From NCBI RefSeq assembly GCF_000205165.1, contig NZ_GL883870.1:27823-91822 (forward strand): a stretch of 64,000 bases of DNA, given 5' to 3'. This stretch comes from Paraprevotella xylaniphila YIT 11841 (GTDB lineage: Bacteria > Bacteroidota > Bacteroidia > Bacteroidales > Bacteroidaceae). Both the position numbers and the translations under genes were made by a program. A model generated the notes under the pieces. It saw only the letters and a program-made list of their open reading frames with translations. It was not told the origin of the DNA and searched no databases. Of the stretch, positions 24,949-33,010 are shown piece after piece. Position 1 is the first letter of the stretch; every line of letters starts with the position of its first letter.

Positions 24949-25623
24949 TCATTTCAGTTTTTCAGTCCGTCCTTCACGTTCCAACAGCAACGGCATATCT
25001 GCCGCCGTAAAATCCTTACGGAAAGAAACCACTATGTTCCGCTCGTCATAGCCCAACCTCGTCAACATCGGCACCAACACGTGGGCCGCATTCTCGCGGG
25101 CCATCTCCAAAATGCCCAACTGCGGCACGGAAGCCAGAATCTCGTCTTCCCCCTGACGCGTAAAATCGGCCAGTTCCGCAGAAGTATAGTCCGAACGTGT
25201 CAAAGACACAAATTGCTTCACTTCATCGTGATTGATGCGCGAGGAGGTCACGACCACCCGTGGATCGGGCAAAGTGACCACAATACGGTCGCCCGAACGC
25301 AACACATTCTTCTCGCCGAACCCCGTGAAGTCAATGTAAGCTTTCAGGGTTACATCGAGAGGTATCATGACCTTGCGTTCGCCGATAGGCACTTTTACAT
25401 CGAACGTCCGCTGAAAGAGATTCCCTTTCACCCGCAACGGGTCATCCTTCAAAACTAATTTATGCACTTCATATTCGGCCGTATACAGACGGGCACACTC
25501 CTTTACCTGCATAACCAAGGAGAGCGTATCGACCCGGACGGCCTCTGCTTTCGTCTCTTTCCCGCGACAAGCCGACAAAAGAGACAGGCACAAAACTATG
25601 ACAAAACAGAACGTTATTTTCAT
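24949..25623 (-). CDS. DUF4230-domain lipoprotein
   Basis: A 224-residue protein whose signal ends in SLLSAC, a lipobox. The rest is a DUF4230-type domain (CARLYTAEYEVHKLVL, VPIGERKVMIPLDVTLKAYIDFTG, VTLPDPRVVVTSS). Paralogue of the next gene in the same unit; the two may act as a membrane-attached pair. Function unknown. Confidence 0.75.
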   Translation of the reverse strand: MKITFCFVIVLCLSLLSACRGKETKAEAVRVDTLSLVMQVKECARLYTAEYEVHKLVLKDDPLRVKGNLFQRTFDVKVPIGERKVMIPLDVTLKAYIDFTGFGEKNVLRSGDRIVVTLPDPRVVVTSSRINHDEVKQFVSLTRSDYTSAELADFTRQGEDEILASVPQLGILEMARENAAHVLVPMLTRLGYDERNIVVSFRKDFTAADMPLLLEREGRTEKLK

Positions 25624-25761
25624 TGCAAATGCTTGGGGGCTTCAAAGATAGGCATTTATGGAATAACAGGCAACAAAAGAAGACCTAAAAATATAACAGA
25701 CAAGCTTGTCCAACTCGCCTTTTTTTTGTTCCTTTGTGAAACGGTTGAGAAAAAGAAGAAA

Positions 25762-26322
25762 ATGCAGACACATTTCAAATTCCTATGTATGGCATGCACC
25801 GTACTGCTGTGCTACAGTTGCGGTGGAAATAACCCGCAAACCGTCAGCGGATACAGTGAATATGAAAAACCGGACACGACAAATTCCGTGCAGGAAATGA
25901 AAGACTATCATTACAGTGCAGAAGTCAAAGTCGGACAAACGCGATATACGTACGACATCGTACGGGAGGTAAACGACACGCTTCCGTTAGTGACGGGGGA
26001 CGGCGGCGAACGCTATGCCGACAACTATATCCGGTTGCGCGTGAACCGCGAAGGAAAAGAAATCTTCAATAAAGCCTTTACCAAAAACCACTTCAGAAAC
26101 TATATGGAAAAAGGCTTCATATCCCATGCCATCTTGGAAGGAATGGCTTTCGACAAAGTGGACGGCAACAACCTGCGCTTCGCTGCCAGTGTCAGCTACC
26201 CGGCTTCGGACATCTACATCCCGTTGTCCATTACCATCTCGCCCGACGGCAATTACCAAATAACGAAAGATGAAGTCTTGGACACGGTGGTAGCCACAGA
26301 CTCTACGGAAACGGGAGAATAA
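25762..26322 (+). CDS. DUF4738-like lipoprotein
   Basis: A 186-residue protein from ATG 25762: signal and lipobox (TVLLCYSCGGNN), then a compact beta domain (YADNYIRLRVNREGKEIFNKAF, KGFISHAILEGMAF, SITISPDGNYQI) typical of the DUF4738 family. Anchored in the outer membrane, probably on its inner face. Function unknown. It is followed by a transglutaminase-like gene 44 bp on. Confidence 0.65.
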   Translation: MQTHFKFLCMACTVLLCYSCGGNNPQTVSGYSEYEKPDTTNSVQEMKDYHYSAEVKVGQTRYTYDIVREVNDTLPLVTGDGGERYADNYIRLRVNREGKEIFNKAFTKNHFRNYMEKGFISHAILEGMAFDKVDGNNLRFAASVSYPASDIYIPLSITISPDGNYQITKDEVLDTVVATDSTETGE

Positions 26323-26365
26323 ATCCGACACGAGGTTGACAACAGACAAAAAAGGAGGTGAAGAC

Positions 26366-27574
26366 ATGATAGTCATTAAAATAAGCCGTGGCGCAACCCA
26401 ACGCATAATATGGATTCTGGCCCTCCTGGTTCTGGCCGGGGGACTTACGGTGGCTTTCTTCCACCTGCGTGACAAAATCTTCCCCTCCACCACGTTTGAA
26501 CTGAATGACGAATTAGGGGGAAACATCTTCCCATCCCTGATTCTTTCCACAGCCACTACGGACACCCTCATCGTAGCCCCCACGGAAAAAGGCGCGTTGG
26601 GCAATCCCAAATCGGGAATCTCGATACAAATCACAAGTCCCGTAAAAGACGCCCGCCTCCATGTTGAGGTGGCAGAAACACCGTTTTTCAAACGTTCCGT
26701 ATCGGAATTCATCCTTCCCGAGGAAGGAAAGGCTTACACGGTGTATCCCGACATTCTTTGGAACTACGACGCTTTACGCAACAACACACAGGCCGAACCC
26801 ATCACCGTGTCGGTGGAAGTACAAATCAAAGACCGGGAGGCAAGCCAACGCGTACGCACGTTCTCCGTGCGCAGCATCAATGAATGCCTCATCGGCTACA
26901 ATGACAAGAAGAACCGCTTCCACAATACAGGCGTCCTGTTTGCCGCATACGTGAACGAGGATAGTCCGTTGATAGACAAAATCCTGCGGGAAGCCTTGAA
27001 CACACGTATCGTCAACCGTTTCATGGGCTATCAGAACAAGCGTAAAGACTACGTGGACAAGCAGGTTTATGCCCTATGGAACGTGCTGCAACGGCGCAAG
27101 TTCCGTTACAGTTCGATTTCATACAGCAGTCTTTCGAGCAACGTGGTCTATTCCCAACGCGTACGGACGTTGGAAGACGCCTTGGCTTCTTCGCAAATCA
27201 ACTGCGTGGACGGCAGCGTATTGTTCGCCTCCCTGCTCCGCGCCATCAACATCGACCCGATATTGGTGCGTATTCCGGGGCACATGTATGTTGGGTATTA
27301 CACCGACCGCAGTCATAACCAGGCTAATTTTCTGGAGACTACGATGATCGGAGATATAGACCTGGATGATTTTTTCCCCGAAGAAAAACTGGATTCCACT
27401 TCCGAAGGCAAGTCGCAGGAGGAAATGTCGCGGCTCACTTTCGAGAAATCCAAAGAGTATGCCCGTCGTAAATACTCGGCCGACAGCGCACGTATCCACA
27501 CGCTCCCACGGCAATACATGTTTCTGGAAATCTCCAAGGCATTAAGACGGAAGATACAACCGTTGGGCAAATGA
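26366..27574 (+). CDS. Transglutaminase-like protein with N-terminal membrane anchor
   Basis: A 402-residue protein. The ATG at 26366 is favoured by an unusually strong Shine-Dalgarno (AAGGAGGTG, 26352-26360). One membrane segment (IIWILALLVLAGGLTVAFF), a beta-rich middle, then a papain-like region with Cys in QINCVDGSVLFASLLRAI, and GHMYVGYY probably giving the His. A third residue could be Asp in GDIDLDDFF. Peptidase or binding role outside the inner membrane. Probably co-transcribed with the lipoprotein before it. Confidence 0.65.
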   Translation: MIVIKISRGATQRIIWILALLVLAGGLTVAFFHLRDKIFPSTTFELNDELGGNIFPSLILSTATTDTLIVAPTEKGALGNPKSGISIQITSPVKDARLHVEVAETPFFKRSVSEFILPEEGKAYTVYPDILWNYDALRNNTQAEPITVSVEVQIKDREASQRVRTFSVRSINECLIGYNDKKNRFHNTGVLFAAYVNEDSPLIDKILREALNTRIVNRFMGYQNKRKDYVDKQVYALWNVLQRRKFRYSSISYSSLSSNVVYSQRVRTLEDALASSQINCVDGSVLFASLLRAINIDPILVRIPGHMYVGYYTDRSHNQANFLETTMIGDIDLDDFFPEEKLDSTSEGKSQEEMSRLTFEKSKEYARRKYSADSARIHTLPRQYMFLEISKALRRKIQPLGK

Positions 27575-27588
27575 AACAGTTTCTAAAA

Positions 27589-27622
27589 AAGGAGATGGCC
27601 TCTCGCAAAGCCATCCCCTTCA
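27589..27622. terminator. Hairpin between convergent genes
   Basis: GGAGATGGC pairs with GCCATCCCC around an 11-nt loop, downstream of the transglutaminase-like gene and facing luxS. Confidence 0.5.
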
Positions 27623-27688
27623 AGTTCCTGAAAAAATATCTACCGTCCACTCCTACGAAACGAATTTTCGTCTCTGCCCGCGCACGGT

Positions 27689-28177
27689 TCAACCTTCCTG
27701 CGACGGATAATGCAAATTGGCGTCCGTCATCTGTTCCAGCACTTCATGGAGGTATTTGGCAGACTCCCATTTAGCCATCGGCAAGTCCTGCAACAAATAA
27801 TTGCCGCAGTCGTGCGGGGTTGCCCCAGGAACTTCCCCTTCATATTCCGCAATGAAACGGAACGTTTCTTTCATCAGTTCCACAATATCCTCCGACTGCA
27901 AGTCCCCTTTCATCAGCAGGTAATTTCCCGTCAGGCACCCCATCGGCCCCCAATACACAATCTTATCGGACCATACCGGATGATTGCGCAGGAACGTGGC
28001 CGCCAGATGTTCTATCGTATGCAACGCACCTTGCCCCAAAGCCGGCTCACGGTTGGGTTCTTTCATGCGGACATCGAACGTGGTCACTGCCTCACCTCCC
28101 ACTTCATCTTTACGAGAGACGTAAATGCCCCGCAACAAGTGAATGTGGTCAATCGTAAAACTTGGAATTTTCTTCAT
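27689..28177 (-). CDS. luxS: S-ribosylhomocysteine lyase
   Basis: A 162-residue LuxS. The zinc ligands are all present: His53 and His57 in HTIEHLAA and Cys124 in PHDCGNY; the catalytic Cys81 is in GPMGCLTG. It splits S-ribosylhomocysteine to homocysteine and DPD, the AI-2 precursor. It follows the nucleosidase gene by 22 bp, so the two consecutive steps of S-adenosylhomocysteine recycling are one operon. Confidence 0.95.
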   Translation of the reverse strand: MKKIPSFTIDHIHLLRGIYVSRKDEVGGEAVTTFDVRMKEPNREPALGQGALHTIEHLAATFLRNHPVWSDKIVYWGPMGCLTGNYLLMKGDLQSEDIVELMKETFRFIAEYEGEVPGATPHDCGNYLLQDLPMAKWESAKYLHEVLEQMTDANLHYPSQEG

Positions 28178-28199
28178 TGGATTTATATGTTTTTTCGGA

Positions 28200-28898
28200 T
28201 TAAGACAAAGAAGAAGGCAAACCCTCCAAGAAGGTACGTACTACCCCGAAAGATCGGTCGGCCATCGTTTCCCAAAAATTCTCGTACTGCTGCCAGTGCG
28301 CATCGGCTCCCGGCGTGTCGCTGATAATCCGGAAACTGATGAAAGGCACGCGGTAGAGGTGGCAAACCTGAGCTATGGCAGCCGATTCCATGTCTACGGC
28401 CAATCCCTCCGGGAATTCGGCCTTTATGGCATCCAACTCGGCGCGTTCCGTAATGAACTTGTCACCGGTACAAATCAACCCGGCATGCACGGGTACGGAA
28501 GCATCTAAAGAAACAGCTACGGAAAGCAAACGCCCGTCACAAACAAACCTGGCCGGCATATCTTGTATTTGTCCGACCTCGTTCCCGTTACCACACCACA
28601 CATCGTGATAAACGACTTCCGAGGCTGCCACGACTTCCATCACCCCGGCTTTTTCGTCGATGCCTCCGGCCACTCCCGTACTCACCACCACATCCGGCTG
28701 CATGTGGGCCATCAGTTCGGACGCACCAACGGCTGCGTTCACTTTCCCAATACCACACTCCATGATATATAAGGTGTTCCCGCCCAACCGTCCTACGGTA
28801 TACTCAAAAAGTCCATGCTGTTCCGTACGCATTCCCTTGACCAACCGGGCCAACTGTTCGCGTTCGGAAGCCATCGCTGCAATAATTCCTATTTTCAT
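28200..28898 (-). CDS. mtnN: 5'-methylthioadenosine/S-adenosylhomocysteine nucleosidase
   Basis: A 232-residue Pfs/MtnN: catalytic Glu12 in MASEREQL, the GIGKVNAA loop, VSTGVAGG, the substrate-binding VDMESAA motif and ISDTPG with the catalytic Asp. It removes adenine from methylthioadenosine and S-adenosylhomocysteine; the product of the latter feeds LuxS next door. Normal length. Confidence 0.95.
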   Translation of the reverse strand: MKIGIIAAMASEREQLARLVKGMRTEQHGLFEYTVGRLGGNTLYIMECGIGKVNAAVGASELMAHMQPDVVVSTGVAGGIDEKAGVMEVVAASEVVYHDVWCGNGNEVGQIQDMPARFVCDGRLLSVAVSLDASVPVHAGLICTGDKFITERAELDAIKAEFPEGLAVDMESAAIAQVCHLYRVPFISFRIISDTPGADAHWQQYENFWETMADRSFGVVRTFLEGLPSSLS

Positions 28899-28921
28899 TC
28901 GCCATCGTCTTTATTTCCTTG

Positions 28922-28929
28922 CAAAAGTA
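28922..28929 (-). promoter_or_regulatory. -7 box of the mtnN-luxS operon
   Basis: Minus strand TACTTTTG, 23 bp before the mtnN start. Confidence 0.6.
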
Positions 28930-28943
28930 CAACTTTTCCACCA

Positions 28944-30047
28944 CTAATTCAATATAACTGGAACAATCGGTTGTTCTTTCACATCGTCTATCGCAACAGA
29001 ACGGTACTTTACACGGGCAAAATCTATGGCCTTCAAGTCGATACTTCGGATCTCGCTGTTGTACATGGTGCGGTAATAAAACACCAAACCTGTCATATCC
29101 GTGGCTGAAGTCCACTGCGTGGCACTCGGAATATCCACCGGCACCTTGGCATCTGCAAATTCAATCCCTACAGGAATGTCGAAATTATTCAATATCTGGA
29201 AAGCCTGCAGCACCGTCTTCCGCGCCGTAGCCTGCATGGGAGAAGAAGTCTGATAGAAAGCCGCACGCACAAAACGGGACGGAGGCGTCACGTCGCCGGG
29301 AATCCCTAAAAAGCCGCTGCCCGCGCCAAAAGCTGCAAGTTTCACCTTGCCAAACGGTTTGGCCTCTGCCCCTCCGGCATACAGATTTACATAATTGTTC
29401 AGGTTCGTCATCTGCCATTCAAAACCTGGAGAGTTGGTAAGCACGCCTAATTCATTTTCATAAAAATGAGGAATGCCGCCCACAATCTCTAACACGACCT
29501 GTCGTCCCGAAGCGTCCGCAATACGCCAATGGACTGTAGAAGCACGTGGGTCGGATGACACTACATGTACTTTTCCAAGCGCCTCTTTTACCTCATCCAC
29601 CGTCTTGAACCGAGACAACATCCAAGGTACAAGTTGCAAATCGGACAATGTACTCTCACGTTGCCCCTCACCGTACGCTTCATAACTACCGTAGTGAGGG
29701 AAGTAAAACAAACCGGCAGCCAGTCCGGCCTCATTCAGTCCATCGGCCACAAAATCCTCCAACTCCACGGCTATCCCTACATAACCGTATGCCGCCGTAA
29801 ATTTCAATCCGTTTTTTTGTCCTCCAGGCACATATGATTGTTGCACATACCCCCGAGGAACAACCACATAACGGCTGTTCAGGTAGCTGCCGCCCCACTC
29901 TATGGTACGAGCCAAGACAGTGGCGCCGTCCTGCGACTTCAACGTAATTCCCGTACATGCCTCAGCAGTATGCGGAACACACAGCCCAACCGCCGTAACG
30001 GCAAGCCCGAAAACCATCCCCTTTATTATTTTATTCACATTCCTCAT
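28944..30047 (-). CDS. Choloylglycine hydrolase family protein (bile salt hydrolase type)
   Basis: A 367-residue Ntn-hydrolase with a signal peptide cleaved to expose Cys31 (AEACTGITL), the N-terminal nucleophile. Supporting motifs: ARTIEWG (Arg), NEAGLAAGLFYF, and LTNSPGFEWQ holding the family Asn. Gut Bacteroidales enzymes of this type deconjugate glycine- or taurine-linked bile salts, though some act on other amides. Periplasmic. Single gene; a TACCTTTC box on the minus strand near 30077-30084 is its likely promoter. Confidence 0.88.
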   Translation of the reverse strand: MRNVNKIIKGMVFGLAVTAVGLCVPHTAEACTGITLKSQDGATVLARTIEWGGSYLNSRYVVVPRGYVQQSYVPGGQKNGLKFTAAYGYVGIAVELEDFVADGLNEAGLAAGLFYFPHYGSYEAYGEGQRESTLSDLQLVPWMLSRFKTVDEVKEALGKVHVVSSDPRASTVHWRIADASGRQVVLEIVGGIPHFYENELGVLTNSPGFEWQMTNLNNYVNLYAGGAEAKPFGKVKLAAFGAGSGFLGIPGDVTPPSRFVRAAFYQTSSPMQATARKTVLQAFQILNNFDIPVGIEFADAKVPVDIPSATQWTSATDMTGLVFYYRTMYNSEIRSIDLKAIDFARVKYRSVAIDDVKEQPIVPVILN

Positions 30048-30094
30048 CTTTTCAATATTTTATATGGTTATATTTCGAAAGGTACGAAAAAAAA

Positions 30095-30102
30095 CATACT
30101 TT
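30095..30102 (+). promoter_or_regulatory. -7 box of the small membrane protein gene
   Basis: TACTTTTG, 41 bp before the ATG at 30144, divergent from the bile salt hydrolase promoter. Confidence 0.5.
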
Positions 30103-30143
30103 TGCAAGCATAATCCAGTATTATATTTTCCAGCTTCACAAAG

Positions 30144-30332
30144 ATGCAACGCTTGTATGCCTTCTTATTATTGTTCCTAAATGCAGTATTATGGGTTCTT
30201 GTCGCAATCATCAGCCCCCTATATTTGTTATTGCATGCCCTCTACCAAACATGCAAACGATGCTTCGTACACCCCGAATTCCCCCGGAAGAGACTCGAAT
30301 CCCTCATTAAAACTTATCTTAGAAAAGGGTAA
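30144..30332 (+). CDS. Small membrane protein, 62 residues
   Basis: A short frame with one long hydrophobic segment (FLLLFLNAVLWVLVAIISPL, continuing YLLLHAL) and a basic cytoplasmic tail (KRCFVHPEFPRKRLESL). A consensus -7 box precedes it and a perfect 19-bp hairpin follows, so it looks like a real independent gene. No family recognised. Confidence 0.5.
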   Translation: MQRLYAFLLLFLNAVLWVLVAIISPLYLLLHALYQTCKRCFVHPEFPRKRLESLIKTYLRKG

Positions 30333-30385
30333 GTAAGACTTGAAATATCCGGCCTCTCTACTCAAATAAAAGTATACAAACAAAA

Positions 30386-30427
30386 GGACTCCCTCCATCA
30401 ACTTTTGGAAGTTGATGGAGGGAGTCC
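30386..30427. terminator. Perfect 19-bp hairpin
   Basis: GGACTCCCTCCATCAACTT (30386-30404), loop TTGG, exact complement to 30427. T run on the minus-strand side (CCTTTTGTTTG). Confidence 0.8.
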
Positions 30428-30663
30428 GCATCTATTAACTAACACCTAATGTAATTACTTCACTTCCTCAAAATCAACAGTATCTCTGTATGAGCAACTT
30501 ACGCACACGTGTTGCAATTATATCGCAAATCCGAAAATAAGCATCCATAAGCAACACACGCTCTTGCTCACAAAAGTACGATTTTTATTCATAAACAACG
30601 AGACATAAACGCATAAAAATCAAAAGAAAGCGATGTTTTTAACAGATTCTTCGGTTTTATCCT

Positions 30664-30671
30664 TACCTTTG
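30664..30671 (+). promoter_or_regulatory. -7 box of the AlbA_2-helicase-methyltransferase operon
   Basis: TACCTTTG, 45 bp before the ATG at 30716. No other TAnnTTTG box was noticed before the next three genes, whose gaps are 16, 32 and 12 bp. Confidence 0.6.
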
Positions 30672-30715
30672 TGTATGATATTGGGATATTATACCCGAAC
30701 AACAATAAGGAAACT

Positions 30716-32257
30716 ATGCAAATACATAACAATACATTGATAGTGGAATGCTCGGCTTACGATTTCAAGGAAATGCTGGAACGTAAGAAAGTAAAGTCAT
30801 GGCTTAAATCCGTGTCGGCTTTTGCCAATACGGACGGTGGCAGTTTGTTTTATGGAGTGAATGATGACGGTGTAATTGTAGGGTTGGAGAATCCACAAGC
30901 CGATGCTGATTTTATCAGTGAAATGATGAAGGCACGACTTGACCCTGTGCCGGAAGTTCAGCTTATTCCGATAGAACACGAAGGGCATACCCTGCTTGAA
31001 GTGAAAGTAAAGGCAGGAACGCTTACACCTTATTACTATTATCAGGATGGGACACGTACCGCATATGTACGGGTTGGCAATGAAAGTGTAGAATGCAACT
31101 CCCAACAATTACTTTCGTTGGTATTAAAAGGCACGCACATGACATGGGATTCTCTTCCTACCCAAGTGGATGCCGGCAAACATTCTTTCATCATCCTTGC
31201 CAATACTTTCCGTGAGCAAACCCATCAAGAATGGAACGACAAGTATCTGGAATCATTCGGACTAGTAACTCCTGACGGCAAACTGACCAATGCAGGATTG
31301 CTGTTTGTGGATAATTGCACGGTATTTCAATCGCGTATTTTCTGCACCCGTTGGACTGGACTCTATAAGGATGATGCCATCAGTTCCGTAGAACATCGGG
31401 CTAACCTTGTGCTGCTCTTAAAATATGGTATGGATTTCATCAAAAACTATACCATGAGCGGCTGGGTGAAGATGCCAAACTATCGCCTTAACCTCCCCGA
31501 CTATTCCGACCGTGCCATCTTTGAAGGACTGGTAAACCACCTTATCCATAGAGATTATACTATAATGGGCGGTGAAGTACATATCGACATTTATGATGAC
31601 CGCGTAGAACTGGTATCACCTGGTGCTATGCTTGACGGTACACAAATTCAAGACCGTGACATATACAAAGTGCCGTCCATGCGTCGTAATCCTGTCATTG
31701 CAGATGTGTTCACACAGTTGGATTATATGGAGAAACGTGGTTCCGGTTTACGCAAAATGCGAGAGCTTACAGAGAAATTACCTAATTTCTTGCAAGGCAA
31801 AGAACCGCAATATCAAACGGAAGCGACCTCTTTCTACACCACGTTCTATAATTTGAACTGGAACGAAAGCGGAAGAATACCTGTAGAGGAAGTAGCCAAC
31901 AGGGTAAATAGTACCCTCGAAAAGTACCCTGTAAACGAAGAAAGTTCGGTCGAAAAGTTCGGTGTAAACACAAAAGAGTTCGGTGTAAATGAAGAAAGTT
32001 CGGTCGAAAAGTTCGGTGTAAATGCGGATAAGTTCGGAGATACATCGGAAACACAGAAGAAAGTCAGTAAAACTGCACAAAAGATAATCGACCTCGTTAT
32101 TTCAGATCCTTCAATCACAGCTGATAATATGGCCAACAAGATTGGTGTAACTAAACGCGCTATAGAGAAAAATATCAAGAGCCTTAGGGGTATGGGAATT
32201 TTGGTTCACGAAGGTTCAGACAAGGCTGGTTATTGGCGCATTATTGTTAAACCATAA
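30716..32257 (+). CDS. AlbA_2 (divergent AAA_4) protein with C-terminal winged helix
   Basis: A 513-residue protein. The N-terminal domain is AlbA_2-type (ESAYDFKEM-like start, VSAFANTDGGSLFYGVNDDG, LEVKVKAGTLTPYYYY). The middle is the RecG-like/HATPase_c_4-type core (EGLVNHLIHRDYTIMGGEVHIDIYDD, RRNPVIADVFTQLDYMEKRGSGL). The end is a winged helix (SKTAQKIIDLVISDPSITA, GYWRIIV). A linker carries a two-copy 18-residue repeat. Such proteins are predicted regulators and often sit beside restriction genes. It leads the four-gene operon and may control it. Confidence 0.75.
   Translation: MQIHNNTLIVECSAYDFKEMLERKKVKSWLKSVSAFANTDGGSLFYGVNDDGVIVGLENPQADADFISEMMKARLDPVPEVQLIPIEHEGHTLLEVKVKAGTLTPYYYYQDGTRTAYVRVGNESVECNSQQLLSLVLKGTHMTWDSLPTQVDAGKHSFIILANTFREQTHQEWNDKYLESFGLVTPDGKLTNAGLLFVDNCTVFQSRIFCTRWTGLYKDDAISSVEHRANLVLLLKYGMDFIKNYTMSGWVKMPNYRLNLPDYSDRAIFEGLVNHLIHRDYTIMGGEVHIDIYDDRVELVSPGAMLDGTQIQDRDIYKVPSMRRNPVIADVFTQLDYMEKRGSGLRKMRELTEKLPNFLQGKEPQYQTEATSFYTTFYNLNWNESGRIPVEEVANRVNSTLEKYPVNEESSVEKFGVNTKEFGVNEESSVEKFGVNADKFGDTSETQKKVSKTAQKIIDLVISDPSITADNMANKIGVTKRAIEKNIKSLRGMGILVHEGSDKAGYWRIIVKP
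31931..32038 (+). repeat. 54-bp in-frame tandem repeat, two copies
   Basis: Copies start at 31931 and 31985, each encoding VNEESSVEKFGVN plus a variable five-residue end. Found in the linker between the core and the winged helix of the AlbA_2 protein. Confidence 0.8.
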
Positions 32258-32273
32258 ACAGAACAACAAACCT

Positions 32274-32978
32274 ATGGAGACCTCTTTCATACCACTCTTT
32301 GCAATCATAGCCGTTTTGATTATCGCCTTTTTGTTTGCCTCTTTGCCACAGGTAAACCATAAAACGCGATACCGAGTGCTTTATGCAATAGCCATTATCA
32401 TGCTATTAACTGTTATCCCTATTAGTGAATATATGGCTGGTGGCATACAAAACTCAAGTAACAATTATCTGCTTGTCCTAATATTCGATATTGCAGTAGG
32501 ATATTTCTGTATGTACATTGCTGCTTTGCTAAAATTCAACGTTCTTAAACGAAAGAACCAAGCATTAGAAAACGCCTTGACAGAAAAGCAACAAGAAAAT
32601 GTAGCAATCCTATTGGAGCATCAAAACGAAAAACAACAAGCACTCCGGCAAAGAGAGCTTGAATGGTTAGCTGGGAAAATAAAGATGTTTACCGAAGAAG
32701 AACAGGAAGCTATTCTTGCCAGTGCTCTATCATTTGCTGAACATGACTTGATAGTTGCTCCCTCAATAAGCATACAACCTAAAGAAACATGTAGTCAGCA
32801 AGAACTAATGTACTTTGTCTGCTCTGCTTTTTACAATATGGATAAAAGTCGTAGTGAAGTTGTGGGTTTCTTATATAAAGTTTTTCCTCTCTATTTTCCA
32901 GCAGGAGAAAGTGCATTGGCTAAAAAGATGCCGGGATTGGAAAAAGTAAAAGAGAGGAGAGAGAAAGAATGTAATTAG
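32274..32978 (+). CDS. Membrane protein with coiled coil, operon partner
   Basis: A 234-residue protein from ATG 32274 with three membrane segments in the first 105 residues (IPLFAIIAVLIIAFLFA; LYAIAIIMLLTVIPI; YLLVLIFDIAVGYFCMYIA), then a coiled coil (about 108-155) and a helical C-terminal domain (EEEQEAILASALSFAEHDL, YFVCSAFYNMDKSRSEVVGFLYK). No family recognised. Placed between the AlbA_2 gene and the helicase gene, so a role in the same system is likely. Confidence 0.55.
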   Translation: METSFIPLFAIIAVLIIAFLFASLPQVNHKTRYRVLYAIAIIMLLTVIPISEYMAGGIQNSSNNYLLVLIFDIAVGYFCMYIAALLKFNVLKRKNQALENALTEKQQENVAILLEHQNEKQQALRQRELEWLAGKIKMFTEEEQEAILASALSFAEHDLIVAPSISIQPKETCSQQELMYFVCSAFYNMDKSRSEVVGFLYKVFPLYFPAGESALAKKMPGLEKVKERREKECN

Positions 32979-33010
32979 CGCATATTTTCAAACCATAGAA
33001 TAGAATTAAA

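Larger units (their letters stand above)
30333..30715. other. Intergenic region before the AlbA_2 gene
   Basis: Contains the hairpin at 30386-30427 and the promoter at 30664-30671; otherwise AT-rich with no convincing frame. The unseen left end of the NBU-like element, if it carried the restriction cargo, should lie near here, but no matching end repeat was found. Confidence 0.4.
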
